Of a DNA stretch of 64,000 bases, positions 25,275-36,103 are shown one piece after another. Origin of the DNA: a bacterium (GTDB lineage Bacteria; Patescibacteriota; Gracilibacteria; UBA1369; GCA-2718715); the NCBI GenBank assembly GCA_018662325.1, contig JABJGM010000007.1:62001-126000 (forward strand). Reading direction: 5' to 3'. A program made the position numbers and the translations under genes. The notes beneath the pieces are model-generated. The model saw only the letters and a list, made by a program, of their open reading frames with translations, ran no database searches and was not told the DNA's origin. Positions within the stretch are counted from its first letter, which is position 1; the number at the start of each line of letters is the position of its first letter.

Positions 25275-28200
25275 TTATAAGTCATCCCCTCGTTTTCTTT
25301 TACTCCTACCAGTTTTCGTTTTTCTTCTACTTTTCTTCTTTCTAGAATTTGAATTACTTTGGATCTGTTTTATTCCTCGTTTATCATTAGACCGTGTTGA
25401 CGCTGAAGTCTGATAATCCTTTATTACAAATTGATAAACATTGTCATTCGAAGCAAGAACTGAACCGCTGGCATAACGTCTTACAATCCCCACAAATTCC
25501 TTAATTTTATCTTTCAACATTGCACTTTTCTGAGGATTAGATCCTAAATCTTTTAATATAATCGCAGCTCTAATTAAAATCAATTCATATACATCTATAG
25601 TTTCTGGCATTGATTGTTTAAAGTTATTAATTATACTAGGGTTTGAAACAAAAAGAATTTGCCTTGCTTGAGTTCTAAACCTGTTAAAGTCACTTACATT
25701 ATCACCAGCAAGCTCATCCAGAACAGATTTTCCATTAAATTTAAATAATCTATCTTTATTAGCATTAAAATATGTAGAAAGATTATCGTTACCAGATTCA
25801 AGACTATAAAAATGCTTTTGCGTTTGTTTTAATACCTCTAATTCAGAAACCAACAAATTATTAATTTCCGAAATAGTCTTCCCTTGAGCCACAGCATTGC
25901 TAATTAAATCTCCAATTCTTCTCCTAGAATCTTCATTCGCAAGCTGTAATTCAAGAGTCCCAAGTAAACTAGGTGGCAATTGCGAAATTGAATTTTTAAA
26001 CAAAGAATAAACTACTTCATCAGCAAGATTATATGTGTTTTTTAAAATCACAAGTGAGAAACAAATAGTAGTATTCAACCCTAACATTGAAAGACTCTTA
26101 ATTGGCTCAATCAACTTACCACCAATATCTCCTAAAGACCTTGCTACAGCTTTCAAACTACTTTGAGCAGCCGCTGGACTAACTTCAGTACTGCCTAAAA
26201 ATGCTGTCGCTTGAGTTAACGATTCACTAGCTTCAGCTAATGGCTGTAATTTAAGTTCATCAAAAAGCTCATCAATTCTTAACACTTCCTCAGCACTCAT
26301 AATTGGTACTGGAGGTGGAGTATCATCAAGTACAGTAGCAGCAACCGTTGTCTCATCAGCAACACGTGTAGTAGCACTTAATTCATCAGCAACAGTATCA
26401 AAATTTTCTACCAAGATTGTTCCTTGAGCAGAAGACCTTGCAGAAGATGTTGTAGAAGACACTTTAGAAGTTTCTGCTCGTATTATTGGATTGTGCTCTG
26501 CAGTTACAACCGGACTCAATGCTTCAGGATTTAATCTTTGAGGATTTAACATTTCCTCTAAATTAGATCTTAAATTTCTCAATCTAGGACCTACAACAAC
26601 TGGTTGGTTTGATCCATCTCTTAAAAGCTCGAAACCGATCACTGTTCCTTCTTGTAAAGTAGCTTTATAAACATATAATTCTGAATCTAATTTAAAAATT
26701 ATAGAAGGATTTGCATTTGATTGATAAACTGTACCATTATTATAATTAATAACTGTAAATGCATCATCAGCTGTCCCAACTTTTACCCCTACCGATTCCA
26801 AAATTAAACTATTATTTGCACGAATATTAGCTCTAAGATTATTTAAATGTCTTGAAACATTCGAATTTACCATTCTTCCCATATATTCAGCCGAAGTATT
26901 TAAGAAATGATACTCGATACTCTCCAGCATACTCTCTAATCGAACATACATTGTATTTCTAGTTGATAGGGTAGGAATTTCTCTAATGGATCTAATTACA
27001 TTTTCAACTCCTGCCTCAACAAGCAAATTATATTGAATAACATCATCGGCAATCTGTAAAGTCTCATCAAAACTCTTGAAAATTTTCCATAAATCAGCTT
27101 CTTCTATCAGCCTTATAGTTAAACGAGATTCATTTGCAAGGTTAGAAATATTTAATCTTGGATCTGAAAGATCATCAAATGACATCAAAACCTCATCTAT
27201 ATCATCAACAAACGATATAGCATCATCACTTAAACCTACAGCACTAGCTCCTTCATCAACTTGACCAGCAACTGCTGGTGCAGAAGATTCAACTGCTACA
27301 GATTGCGAAGCTCTCGCTGTGCTAATAGAATCTCTATTTTTTGTAAAACTTCTAGTGGTTTCTTCAAATGCTCTATCTAAACTTCGTATAGATCTATTAA
27401 CCTCTGCTGAATATTCTAATAATTCTTGGAACCTTAATTCATCTGAACCGTGCAAATACTCTGTACCTCTTCGATCTCCTCTTTGATATAAATCATCCAT
27501 GGTGGCATCTATCCTTCTATCAAGAGCCTGTAATTTATTTTTTTCACGCAACAATTTTTGTTGAATCCTTATATAACGCTGATTAAAAACTTCAGCAAGT
27601 TCATACCGACCAGCAGCAATCTCATCTTCAATTTTACCTTGCAGTTTATTCATTGATTTTTGCATTCTATTTATAAAATTCAAATTTTTTGTAAATCTAT
27701 TTCTAAAAATCAAGTTTCTTGACCATCTAAATACTCTCCCAGTGTATCCAGTACTTGTGTTTAAAAATGTATTTGTATCTAACGCAAAATTACGTGCACC
27801 ATTGTATGCATTACCTACTTTTCTAGCTCCCCAAGCAACAGCTTCAGCGGGTTTTCTTATAAATGCAGTTCTACCTTCTTGAATAGCCCATCCGCCAAAA
27901 CGACTTGCAACACCTGGCACTTTTAAAGCACCCCTACCAGCGGCAAGAGTTGGCATATTTACAACCTCGTTAACAGCTTTCATTCCTTTTCCAAATCGTC
28001 CAAATCCTCGAGCAACACCAAGTGCAAATCGAGCACCACTTGCCCTCAAACCTGCACCACGCGCAGCGGAAGACATTCTAGCACCAATTGCAGCCAAACG
28101 ACCACCATTACCTGCGGTACCAGCACCAGTAAAGTTCAATGCTAAATATCCAAGACCAGCTCCAATTGAACCAGTTGCTTCACCCCAAGAGTCAGTATTA

Positions 28201-30437
28201 TCAGCTACTTCACTTGTATAACCAACAGCATCTCCAAGAGTTTGCGCACTACCTCTTGTAAATAGAGTTTGAAGATTAACAATATCCCCTAAGGCATGGG
28301 CTAAGGAATTACCATCTTGCACAGCAGTTAATAATCCACCTACAATTGTTGGCGCAATAGCACCCCATCTTGTAATGGCTACTAAAGTATTTGCAAGCGT
28401 TTCATTTCGAAGCCAACTTGGCCAACTAGGCAACATTTCCATCATATCATGCACACTCATTTTAGCCATACTCAAACCTAAATTCATCAATTCCATGGAA
28501 TAATTTGTTTGAAACATTGCTTTGTAAGGATCACACATTGTCCATTCATAAGGAAGTATCAAACTTCCAACTTTTAAAACTAATTCACCAAGTAGTCTAG
28601 TTGCACCCGCAATAGTGTTTACTGCAACTTTTATTGTCTGCCCTGCAGCAGTAATAATATTTCCAAGTGTAAGACCTGGAATAAAAGCTATTCTTGTTGA
28701 ACAAATAGCAGACAACCAGTTTGGATGCTGTAATTTTAATTCAATATCATCATGATCCGAATCATTTCTAGTGATTCCTTCAATCGACCTTGAAAGAGAA
28801 GTAATACCTTCTGCAATTTGACCAATTCTACTTTCTTCTTCACTACTTCCAAATATATCATCTTTCATATCAAACATTTGCTCATACTCATTTTCCATAA
28901 TCTTAAGCTTCTTATTCCCGCTTCGAATCTCATCATTCAATAATTCATGTGACAACGCAAACTTCCTTTGATCATTATCTAGTTGCCCTTTTCTAGAATC
29001 TAACTCTTGTTTCTCAGTTGCAAACTTATTCTCTATCCTTGTTTTTAAAAATGTCTTAATAGCTTCAGGAGTACTTGCTTGTGTAGGTATTGTTATTCCA
29101 AGCTCTGTACCAATTGCCTTCAACGCAGGCACAGAATTCTGATCGTCAACCCTTTTAAGAGTATCTGTTTTTCTTGTATCTAAATCAGTTAATGCTTGAG
29201 TAGCTTCTCTTTTTTTTTGTGATAAAACATCGTTAAATTGTCCTTGTTGAGCTTCATAGCTAGATACCTGTGTAGCAAACTCTTGATTTTTTGTTTTTAT
29301 CCTTGCTTTATAAGCTTCTAACATTGCATTATAATACTCTTTAAGTTTTTTAGCTTTTTCTTGAATTTGCGCTTTTCTTGCTCTCAAAAAACTACTATCA
29401 GCACTGAACTCATTTTCACCATATGGTATACTTGCAAGTCTATTGCTATAAAAAAACATTCTAACTTTTGCTTCAAGTTTTTCTTTAACACCTCTATAAA
29501 CCGGACAAGACTCTTCTAAACTTTTAAAATAAGATGTTAAATAATTCCATGCACCAGACTGATGTTTAGTAATAAAAGCATTTAGCCCCTGCATCATAAA
29601 ATTAACTTCACTAAAAACATTCGACATATTGGACTGATATTCTTGAGCTTGACTAGTAAAAAAATTATAGTTTTGCACTGCTCCAGAAAATTGTTTAGAA
29701 ACTTCAGCATTAGTCATTTCATCTGAAAATTCAACTGATTTAGGAATCTCAGAATTTAAAACAGTATCTAAATTAGTTTCATATAAATTTTTATGAGGTT
29801 GATTTAAATCTTTAAATTTTTCATTAAATTTTGTAAGTAATGTTTGGGCATCGTCTTCCATCTCACCTGTCAATTCTTCAAATTCAGCAGGTGCATCACC
29901 AGTTGTTGAGCTTTCTAGAGGAGTTAAAACACTTGGCGGCTCCCACCAATTACAATCTTCATTTTTAGAATAACCTCTAGCCTCTAACTTAGTTACTGCA
30001 ACAGTTAATGAATTGTCAGTGAGTAAAGAAACATCAATTAATTTTTTAGAAGCAATCAAAGCATCAATTTTATCATCAAGATTTTCAGTAGCACTTGCTC
30101 TTGAAGTTTGAACTCTTCTTTTCACAAATGATCTAAACTGTCTAATTACACCAATTTGCTGAACAGTTGCCGCTTTAAGAGTTTCGCTCATAACAGCTTG
30201 TGAATTATTTTGCGCCTTTAGTGCTAAATACGAAATAAATTCTGACATTAAACTTCTATCCTTATCATTATCTAGGCGACTTTCAAATAAAGAGACATAT
30301 GCCTCAAGTCTTGCATTATATCTGCTTTGGTTATCTGGTTCACCTGCAACTACATCTTGACTCAACTCTACAGAATCAGCAACCATACCGATTTCCAGTC
30401 TTGAATCTATTGATGGAGTATTATTATTTTCACTCAT
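25275..30437 (-). CDS. giant orphan protein (1720 aa), coiled-coil with basic tail
   Basis: I do not recognise this protein. The first ~570 residues are charged and helical with coiled-coil character. Residues ~570-760 hold several hydrophobic stretches (IAFIPGLTLGNIITAAG, LANTLVAITRWGAIAPTIVG), and ~770-830 are Gly/Ala/Arg-rich. Another coiled-coil lies at ~910-990, followed by mixed Ser/Thr/Ala-rich and helical regions. The last ~30 residues are strongly basic (NSRKKKSRRKTKTGRSKRKR). There is no N-terminal signal peptide, no repeats and no catalytic motif I can name. It follows a small Lys-rich protein under one promoter and has its own terminator. At over 5 kb it is the largest single gene in the window, so it is probably important to the cell's lifestyle. 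Confidence 0.85.
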   Translation of the reverse strand: MSENNNTPSIDSRLEIGMVADSVELSQDVVAGEPDNQSRYNARLEAYVSLFESRLDNDKDRSLMSEFISYLALKAQNNSQAVMSETLKAATVQQIGVIRQFRSFVKRRVQTSRASATENLDDKIDALIASKKLIDVSLLTDNSLTVAVTKLEARGYSKNEDCNWWEPPSVLTPLESSTTGDAPAEFEELTGEMEDDAQTLLTKFNEKFKDLNQPHKNLYETNLDTVLNSEIPKSVEFSDEMTNAEVSKQFSGAVQNYNFFTSQAQEYQSNMSNVFSEVNFMMQGLNAFITKHQSGAWNYLTSYFKSLEESCPVYRGVKEKLEAKVRMFFYSNRLASIPYGENEFSADSSFLRARKAQIQEKAKKLKEYYNAMLEAYKARIKTKNQEFATQVSSYEAQQGQFNDVLSQKKREATQALTDLDTRKTDTLKRVDDQNSVPALKAIGTELGITIPTQASTPEAIKTFLKTRIENKFATEKQELDSRKGQLDNDQRKFALSHELLNDEIRSGNKKLKIMENEYEQMFDMKDDIFGSSEEESRIGQIAEGITSLSRSIEGITRNDSDHDDIELKLQHPNWLSAICSTRIAFIPGLTLGNIITAAGQTIKVAVNTIAGATRLLGELVLKVGSLILPYEWTMCDPYKAMFQTNYSMELMNLGLSMAKMSVHDMMEMLPSWPSWLRNETLANTLVAITRWGAIAPTIVGGLLTAVQDGNSLAHALGDIVNLQTLFTRGSAQTLGDAVGYTSEVADNTDSWGEATGSIGAGLGYLALNFTGAGTAGNGGRLAAIGARMSSAARGAGLRASGARFALGVARGFGRFGKGMKAVNEVVNMPTLAAGRGALKVPGVASRFGGWAIQEGRTAFIRKPAEAVAWGARKVGNAYNGARNFALDTNTFLNTSTGYTGRVFRWSRNLIFRNRFTKNLNFINRMQKSMNKLQGKIEDEIAAGRYELAEVFNQRYIRIQQKLLREKNKLQALDRRIDATMDDLYQRGDRRGTEYLHGSDELRFQELLEYSAEVNRSIRSLDRAFEETTRSFTKNRDSISTARASQSVAVESSAPAVAGQVDEGASAVGLSDDAISFVDDIDEVLMSFDDLSDPRLNISNLANESRLTIRLIEEADLWKIFKSFDETLQIADDVIQYNLLVEAGVENVIRSIREIPTLSTRNTMYVRLESMLESIEYHFLNTSAEYMGRMVNSNVSRHLNNLRANIRANNSLILESVGVKVGTADDAFTVINYNNGTVYQSNANPSIIFKLDSELYVYKATLQEGTVIGFELLRDGSNQPVVVGPRLRNLRSNLEEMLNPQRLNPEALSPVVTAEHNPIIRAETSKVSSTTSSARSSAQGTILVENFDTVADELSATTRVADETTVAATVLDDTPPPVPIMSAEEVLRIDELFDELKLQPLAEASESLTQATAFLGSTEVSPAAAQSSLKAVARSLGDIGGKLIEPIKSLSMLGLNTTICFSLVILKNTYNLADEVVYSLFKNSISQLPPSLLGTLELQLANEDSRRRIGDLISNAVAQGKTISEINNLLVSELEVLKQTQKHFYSLESGNDNLSTYFNANKDRLFKFNGKSVLDELAGDNVSDFNRFRTQARQILFVSNPSIINNFKQSMPETIDVYELILIRAAIILKDLGSNPQKSAMLKDKIKEFVGIVRRYASGSVLASNDNVYQFVIKDYQTSASTRSNDKRGIKQIQSNSNSRKKKSRRKTKTGRSKRKRGDDL

Positions 30438-30478
30438 ATTAAAAATTTAAATTATATTTTATTTTTTGACCTTACAGT

Positions 30479-30940
30479 CTATTTTTTTGATTTTTTAGGT
30501 TTTTGATTTTCTTTCTTTTTCGGACTTTTTTTCTTTGCAGTCTTATTTACAGTTTTAGATTTACTTTTTGAATCTTTCTTGGAATCTAGTTTTGAATTTG
30601 TTTTTGAAAGAGCTTCAATCATCTCGTGAGTTTTTGAAACTACTTTTTTCTGACCTCGGTCTTTCATAAAGTTTTCAAATTCCTTAAAAGGATCAATTGG
30701 CAATTGAGCTAAGCTTTCAAGTGTACCTTTACACTCAACTTTTAAATCTAAAAGCATATCAAAAAGCTTAATTAATTCGTCACTATTTGCATTTGCACAC
30801 AAATAATCCACATCATCGGTAATTTGATCAGCTACAAAAATATAACCTTCACCCATTAACCTTTTAATGTGTTTTATAACTATCTGCCTTCTGTTTTCCT
30901 CAAATCGAGCTTCGTGAGCCTCCCAAATTTGTTCAAACAT
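30479..30940 (-). CDS. small protein with histone-H1-like Lys-rich tail
   Basis: The 153-residue protein has a helical N-terminal part (about 1-110) with two Cys and a C-terminal tail of about 45 residues made almost only of Lys, Ser, Thr and Pro, similar in composition to histone H1 tails. Such tails often bind nucleic acid or acidic partners. It is 41 nt upstream of the giant gene on the same strand, and both proteins end in basic tails, so they may act together. Function unknown. Confidence 0.75.
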   Translation of the reverse strand: MFEQIWEAHEARFEENRRQIVIKHIKRLMGEGYIFVADQITDDVDYLCANANSDELIKLFDMLLDLKVECKGTLESLAQLPIDPFKEFENFMKDRGQKKVVSKTHEMIEALSKTNSKLDSKKDSKSKSKTVNKTAKKKSPKKKENQKPKKSKK

Positions 30941-30966
30941 AAACTTACGTATTAATTATTCCACTA

Positions 30967-30995
30967 ATTATATCATACTATCAATTATCCGGCAA
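30967..30995 (-). promoter_or_regulatory. promoter of the giant-protein operon
   Basis: On the minus strand TTGCCG (30990-30995) and TATAAT (30967-30972), 17 nt apart, with the extension TGA before the -10. The predicted 5' leader is about 20 nt. Confidence 0.8.
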
Positions 30996-31049
30996 ACAAA
31001 ATTGCAATTTGATTTAAAACAGCTACACTTAAATAAATAATACACAAAA

Positions 31050-31955
31050 TTGATCCAAACCTTTCATCCCTTTTCCGATCCAGACATAATCGATATTTTG
31101 CTCAAGAATAAGCGGATTTTAAAAGCCTATAAATTTCCAGAATCAAAAATTTTAGTCTTCCAACTCAAACTCCCTTTTTTTAAAAAAGGTTACAGCTTTT
31201 TAATCACTACAAATCTTACTCAAAAAGTTAAAAATCAACTGCCGATTTTGGCCAAAAAACACCAAGCAATTTTTGCAATTCTTGAGCCTAATCAATTTGA
31301 AATTCTAAAGGACCAAAAGCAAAATCCACCCAAAGAACCTTTTAAGTCATTAGTCCCAATTCAAACCACTGTCTTAGATCTAAATTTAAGCCAAGACGAG
31401 CTTTTAAAAAACATGCACAGCAAAACTCGCTATAACATTAAAGTCGCTAAAAAACACAATATAAAAGTCCAAAAATCCGAAAACATCAAAGATTTTTATA
31501 AAATTCTGAAACTCACCTCCACTCGTGATAATTTTGCAATCAATTCCGAAAAATACATTCAAAGCTTTTACGAAAATTTAAAAAAGAAAAACAAAGCCCA
31601 ACTTTTTATGGCTTTCAAAGACCAAACTCCCGTAGCCGGCCTAATTTGCACTTATCACAAACAAACCGCTATTTACTATTACGGAGCAAGCGATCACCAA
31701 TACCGAAAATTTATGGCCCCCTATTTACTGCAATGGGAAGCTATTTGCGACGCTAAAGCTCAAGACTTTCACACCTACGATTTTCTAGGAGTCACTACTT
31801 CCAAAGACCCAAAACATCAACTTTCAGGGGTTAGCCAATTTAAACTAAAATTTAACGGTCCTGTACTAAATTTCCAAGACCGCCAAACTTTGGTTTACAA
31901 ACCATTTTTATTTCTACTTCTTAAACTAAAAAAATCTCTTAAGAGATTCTTTTAG
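31050..31955 (+). CDS. FemAB/FemX-type peptidyltransferase (GNAT fold)
   Basis: The 301-residue protein matches the FemAB family, which uses aminoacyl-tRNA to build interpeptide bridges or to acylate lipid II. Family motifs are MHSKTRYNIKVAKKHNIKV, the YYYGASDHQYRKFMAPYLLQWEAI block and HTYDFLGVT near the C-terminus. The start is TTG at 31050; an in-frame TAA 15 nt upstream excludes a longer form. With MurJ, this points to a peptidoglycan wall with modified crosslinks. It ends in a cluster of Lys residues. Confidence 0.88.
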   Translation: MIQTFHPFSDPDIIDILLKNKRILKAYKFPESKILVFQLKLPFFKKGYSFLITTNLTQKVKNQLPILAKKHQAIFAILEPNQFEILKDQKQNPPKEPFKSLVPIQTTVLDLNLSQDELLKNMHSKTRYNIKVAKKHNIKVQKSENIKDFYKILKLTSTRDNFAINSEKYIQSFYENLKKKNKAQLFMAFKDQTPVAGLICTYHKQTAIYYYGASDHQYRKFMAPYLLQWEAICDAKAQDFHTYDFLGVTTSKDPKHQLSGVSQFKLKFNGPVLNFQDRQTLVYKPFLFLLLKLKKSLKRFF

Positions 31956-31963
31956 CCAACATA

Positions 31964-32440
31964 CTATTTATGTGGAGTTTCAATAAATTCAGTTTCATCT
32001 AAATCCTGATCACCTGTATTTTCAACATCTTCGAAATATTCCTCCTCTGCATCAACTTGATCTTGTGGATCGACAGGATCTTCAATCGATGAGTCATCTT
32101 GAACATCTTTATTAATGTTAACAGATTCAATATTTACATTACAGCTTTCCATCTCTAAATCTTCTTCATTCTCAAGTTCTCTATCAATTTGAATATTTAA
32201 TTCTCTTACCATTTCTCGAATTTCCAAAACTTGAATCTCAATACCATCTAATCGTAGATTAATTCTATCAAATAATTCCTCATTTTGAGATTTTAAAACA
32301 CGGATATCATCTGCATTTTTTTCTGTTCTAGAATTCAATACATTGTCTTTAGTATGCAATTGACGCTTATTCATACAGTCTGTTGTAAGGAACAAACCAG
32401 CTGCTAACCCCAATGGAACAAAAGCGCTTAATCTTTTCAT
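31964..32440 (-). CDS. exported acidic coiled-coil protein
   Basis: The 158-residue protein has a hydrophobic N-terminal signal-like segment (RLSAFVPLGLAAGLFLTTDC), a coiled-coil from about 45 to 90 and a highly acidic C-terminal tail. The Cys after the hydrophobic stretch resembles a lipobox, but the preceding residue is Asp, which is unusual, so lipidation is uncertain. It lies upstream of the FemAB gene's end in convergent orientation. Function unknown. Confidence 0.6.
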   Translation of the reverse strand: MKRLSAFVPLGLAAGLFLTTDCMNKRQLHTKDNVLNSRTEKNADDIRVLKSQNEELFDRINLRLDGIEIQVLEIREMVRELNIQIDRELENEEDLEMESCNVNIESVNINKDVQDDSSIEDPVDPQDQVDAEEEYFEDVENTGDQDLDETEFIETPHK

Positions 32441-32470
32441 ATCTTTTATAAATTAAATAATCTACACTAA

Positions 32471-32791
32471 CTAAATAGCATCATCATCAGAGCCATTATT
32501 TGAACTCTCTCTGATTTCTTCTCTCCATTCTGTTATTATTTCAGAAACTCTATTTACATCCTCTCTAACCATATCCATATATGCTCGAACTTGCCCTAAA
32601 ATATAATATTTGTAGGCTTCTTCACTCATTTGAGAACGAAGTTCTTGATCCCTAGACTCCTCGGGACTTAAAACTACAACTTTTTCGCTTTGTCTTTCAA
32701 GCAATTGTTCTTTTTCCCTCATATCTCTTGGGGTTAAATCTAATTTCATTCTAGCACCCAAAATTTCAAAAAACAATTTCATAAAGTTCAA
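32471..32791 (-). CDS. hypothetical charged helical protein
   Basis: I do not recognise this 106-residue protein. It is rich in Glu, Arg and Met, entirely helical by appearance, with an acidic C-terminus. It lies 9 nt downstream of def and 30 nt upstream of the exported coiled-coil gene, so the three probably share a transcript. Confidence 0.6.
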   Translation of the reverse strand: MNFMKLFFEILGARMKLDLTPRDMREKEQLLERQSEKVVVLSPEESRDQELRSQMSEEAYKYYILGQVRAYMDMVREDVNRVSEIITEWREEIRESSNNGSDDDAI

Positions 32792-32800
32792 AAATATGAG

Positions 32801-33277
32801 CTACATTGCTATTTGATCTTCTAATTTATCAATAAAAAGTACCCCGTTTAAGTGATCCAATTCGTGCAAAAAAACTCGAGCATCGAAGCCTCTTAGGTTT
32901 TCAGTAATTTTTTCACCTTTAGCATTAAAATAACTTACCATACACTCAAGTGGCCTTCTCACATTTCCATAAACCCCAGGTAAACTTAAGCAGCCTTCTT
33001 CACCCAAAATAGTGTCAGTAGATGCACTTAAAACTACAGGATTTATAGCCTCAACAATTTGATTTCCAACATCTTCACGGTCTACATTTTTAGTGAAAAT
33101 AAAAATTCTAGCATTAATATCCACCTGCGGAGCTGCAATTCCAACCCCTCTTGATTTCACCATTATTTTTTTCATGCTTTCTACCAATTTCTCTAAATCT
33201 GAATCAAAATCTAAAACCTCAGCACATCTAGTCCTTAAAATTTCTTCGTTGGCACCTTTCACTAACTTTAACTTCAT
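32801..33277 (-). CDS. def: peptide deformylase
   Basis: Deformylase removes the formyl group from the initiator Met. All three motifs are present in the 158-residue product: GVGIAAPQ (residues 45-51), EEGCLSLPG with metal ligand Cys96, and HELDHLNG with ligands His138 and His142 and the catalytic Glu139. It heads a run of small genes on the minus strand. Confidence 0.97.
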   Translation of the reverse strand: MKLKLVKGANEEILRTRCAEVLDFDSDLEKLVESMKKIMVKSRGVGIAAPQVDINARIFIFTKNVDREDVGNQIVEAINPVVLSASTDTILGEEGCLSLPGVYGNVRRPLECMVSYFNAKGEKITENLRGFDARVFLHELDHLNGVLFIDKLEDQIAM

Positions 33278-33321
33278 AATTTTTCTATATTAATTTACCT
33301 TAAATTAACAGTTTAAATGGC

Positions 33322-34692
33322 TTATAACAAGCTTTGTTTTTTAGAATTCCAAGTTTCAATATATTTTTTTACATCAAACTTTCTCTTACAACCATTGAAA
33401 TTCATAAACCTTACTTTTCCAAAAACATCTCTTTCTCCCCAAGCTCTATCATGAACTCCACAAATTGACCAAGCCACTCCCGTGTATCCACTTGGATCTC
33501 GACCATCTAATTCATATTTATTATTCAAAAAATTAGCAATTTTTAAAGCCTGAGAAGGATCTTTTGACCACTCTAAAATTTTCTTTGCCCAATACATCCT
33601 CATATATCCATGCATCTTTCCAGTTTTCACCATTTGCATTTGCGCTGCATTCCAAAGCTCATCATGAGTATTAGCCTCTTCAAATTCTTTTAGACTATAC
33701 ACAAATTCTCTTTCATCATCCCAATGCTCAAGCAAAGTTTTTTTAGCCCAATTCGGCATCCCATCAAACTCATCGTATTTTGGATTATAAAAACAAAAAT
33801 TTTCAGCCAACTGTCTTCTCACCACAATCTCTTCCACAAAAGTTTCCACCATTTCTTCTGGCAAACCTTGTTTAAATAAATCCAAAATAACTCTTTGAAC
33901 ACAAATAAATCCAAAGTGTAAGTACATTGATAAATTACTCAAAACAACTTCATTCGGATCATTTCTCAATTCTGAATAGTCATTAATTTTATCTTCAAAA
34001 AACTCCTTTAAAACTTTTTTAGCAGCCCTACTTCCTGGCAAATACAAGCTTTGTGGTTCAATTGACTTATCACAAGGAATTTTCTGCAAAATTTCTTGAA
34101 CATCAAAAATCTTTTGCATTTCCACCTCTACTGGATTTTTAACCTTTTTACATTCATCTAGATCATCTAAATATCCATGAAATAATCTTTTCACCTTAGG
34201 TCGAATTGTATAAGCCGCAAATTCCTGCTTTTCAGACAAAATATAGGTTGGAATAATTGAATTATTTTCAATTTCAAAAAAAGCACAATCTAATTTTTCA
34301 ACCAACTGACTTCTCCATTTTCTTGGCAGTTTTAATGCCACAAAATCTGTATACACAGCCGCAACCTGATTCTGTTTACAAAAATTCAGCACTTCATCCA
34401 CAACATCACCAACTACAACTTTCAAATTAATACCTCGGCTATAAGCCATCTCAGCAGCTTCTTGCAAACCCTTTAACATAAAATCATATGTTCTTAGATT
34501 TGCATTCATAAATTCATCTGGAATCACATATAAAATCTCTAAACTCACATTTAACTCCTCAGCTTTATTAAAAGCTGCATATAAAGCCCAATTATCTTCA
34601 AATCTCCTCTGCCTATCCATCCAATATAAAACAGACTTACCAACAGCTTTTACTTCTAAATCGTTTAAGGCTCGAATTCTTTCAACTTTCAT
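33322..34692 (-). CDS. class II CPD photolyase
   Basis: The 456-residue protein repairs cyclobutane pyrimidine dimers using FADH2 and blue light. It has the class II N-terminus (VLYWMDRQRRFEDNWALYAA) and the diagnostic C-terminal block SICGVHDRAWGERDVFGKVR followed by GCKRKFDV. It lies 23 nt downstream of umuC on the same strand, forming a umuD-umuC-photolyase cluster. This suggests exposure to light and shared DNA-damage control. Confidence 0.95.
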   Translation of the reverse strand: MKVERIRALNDLEVKAVGKSVLYWMDRQRRFEDNWALYAAFNKAEELNVSLEILYVIPDEFMNANLRTYDFMLKGLQEAAEMAYSRGINLKVVVGDVVDEVLNFCKQNQVAAVYTDFVALKLPRKWRSQLVEKLDCAFFEIENNSIIPTYILSEKQEFAAYTIRPKVKRLFHGYLDDLDECKKVKNPVEVEMQKIFDVQEILQKIPCDKSIEPQSLYLPGSRAAKKVLKEFFEDKINDYSELRNDPNEVVLSNLSMYLHFGFICVQRVILDLFKQGLPEEMVETFVEEIVVRRQLAENFCFYNPKYDEFDGMPNWAKKTLLEHWDDEREFVYSLKEFEEANTHDELWNAAQMQMVKTGKMHGYMRMYWAKKILEWSKDPSQALKIANFLNNKYELDGRDPSGYTGVAWSICGVHDRAWGERDVFGKVRFMNFNGCKRKFDVKKYIETWNSKKQSLL

Positions 34693-34715
34693 AAATTAAT
34701 TTTAAAAACTTACTT

Positions 34716-36098
34716 TTATATTTTAACCTTTAAAAGGTTATCCCAACAAGTCGTAAATGAATTAGACTTCAACCCCCTTTGCGTTTGCCATTTTTTATTA
34801 AATCCCATTGCCAAACTTAGAATCTTATCTTTACCATGTTTTTTATTAATCAAATCCCAAACTCCCATTAACTTAGAATCAAAGTCCTGCTTTTCAATCA
34901 AACCTTCACCCTCAAATAAATCCATCTGTTTACACTCAGAATCTACATCCGAAATCCCCATCAAAAAACATCCTACTTTTTTATAAGCCAAACCTGGTCT
35001 AAAAATTTTATCTAAAGCTTTTTTTGCTAATTTCAAGATCTTCAAAGTTGAATTACTCGCTACATCTAAATTCAAAACCAAGCTATTACTATAATACTCA
35101 CCTCCATTTTTAAAAGGATTAGTTCTTACAAAAACACCCACACTCAAACACACGGATTTTTGATCTCTTAATTTTTCACAAGCTCTCGCAACATAATTAC
35201 TCAAAGCCTCTTGCAAAACTTTTAAATCCACTTCATCTTTCGCAAAAGATTTCGAACTAATTATCGACTTCTTATTCCGAATACTCAACTCCAAATCAAT
35301 GCATGATAAAGCCTTTAACTCATTTTGAGTACGCACACCACACACCTTCATTTTCTTCCGAACAAATTCCATATCTAAATTAATAAAATCATAAGCGGTC
35401 ATTACACCTTTGCTCTTTAAAAAAGATGCATATTTTTTTCCAATTCCCCATATCTCACCTATGTCTATAAGCTTTAAAATTTCATCTCTATACGCCTCTT
35501 TGATTCCAAATACATTCATACTCATCCCAGGGACGTTTAAAACCTTAGGCTTGATATTGTGTCCTTTAAGACCCTTTTTAAAGTTAAAAGACTGCTCCTT
35601 TTTTAAAACTTCTTTTTGCAAATAACTATTAAGCTTACAAAGCGTCTTAGTTTCAGCTATCGAAACCGTAATTGGAATCCCTAACTCTCTTAAAACAACG
35701 CTCCTGATTTCCATCGCATAATCTTCCAAAAAATCTTTTTCAACATGTGATAAATCTAAAAAAGCTTCATCTATAGAATAAACTTCTAAATTAGATGTAA
35801 AGCGCTCCAAAACAGACATTACACGCTTAGACAAATCAGCGTAAAGTGCATAGTTAGAGGAAAAAACAGCTACACCATGATCTTGTACAATTTTTTTACA
35901 CTTAAAATAAGGCTCCCCCATTTTAATACCTAAAAATTTTGCTTCATTAGATCTTGCAATCACACAACCATCATTATTAGACAAAACAACCACAGGTTTA
36001 AATCTTAAAGCCGGATTAAACAACCTCTCGCAAGATACATAAAAATTATTACAATCCACCAAAGCTATTGGTCTTTGTTTTTTATACTTGAAATCCAT
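34716..36098 (-). CDS. umuC: Y-family DNA polymerase UmuC
   Basis: UmuC is the catalytic subunit of Pol V for translesion synthesis. The 460-residue product carries [18 protein letters not shown] with the first catalytic Asp, [14 protein letters not shown], and the second acidic pair in [11 protein letters not shown]. The C-terminal little-finger and DUF4113-like part is present. It starts 5 nt downstream of umuD. Confidence 0.97.
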   Translation of the reverse strand: MDFKYKKQRPIALVDCNNFYVSCERLFNPALRFKPVVVLSNNDGCVIARSNEAKFLGIKMGEPYFKCKKIVQDHGVAVFSSNYALYADLSKRVMSVLERFTSNLEVYSIDEAFLDLSHVEKDFLEDYAMEIRSVVLRELGIPITVSIAETKTLCKLNSYLQKEVLKKEQSFNFKKGLKGHNIKPKVLNVPGMSMNVFGIKEAYRDEILKLIDIGEIWGIGKKYASFLKSKGVMTAYDFINLDMEFVRKKMKVCGVRTQNELKALSCIDLELSIRNKKSIISSKSFAKDEVDLKVLQEALSNYVARACEKLRDQKSVCLSVGVFVRTNPFKNGGEYYSNSLVLNLDVASNSTLKILKLAKKALDKIFRPGLAYKKVGCFLMGISDVDSECKQMDLFEGEGLIEKQDFDSKLMGVWDLINKKHGKDKILSLAMGFNKKWQTQRGLKSNSFTTCWDNLLKVKI

Positions 36099-36103
36099 AA
36101 ATA

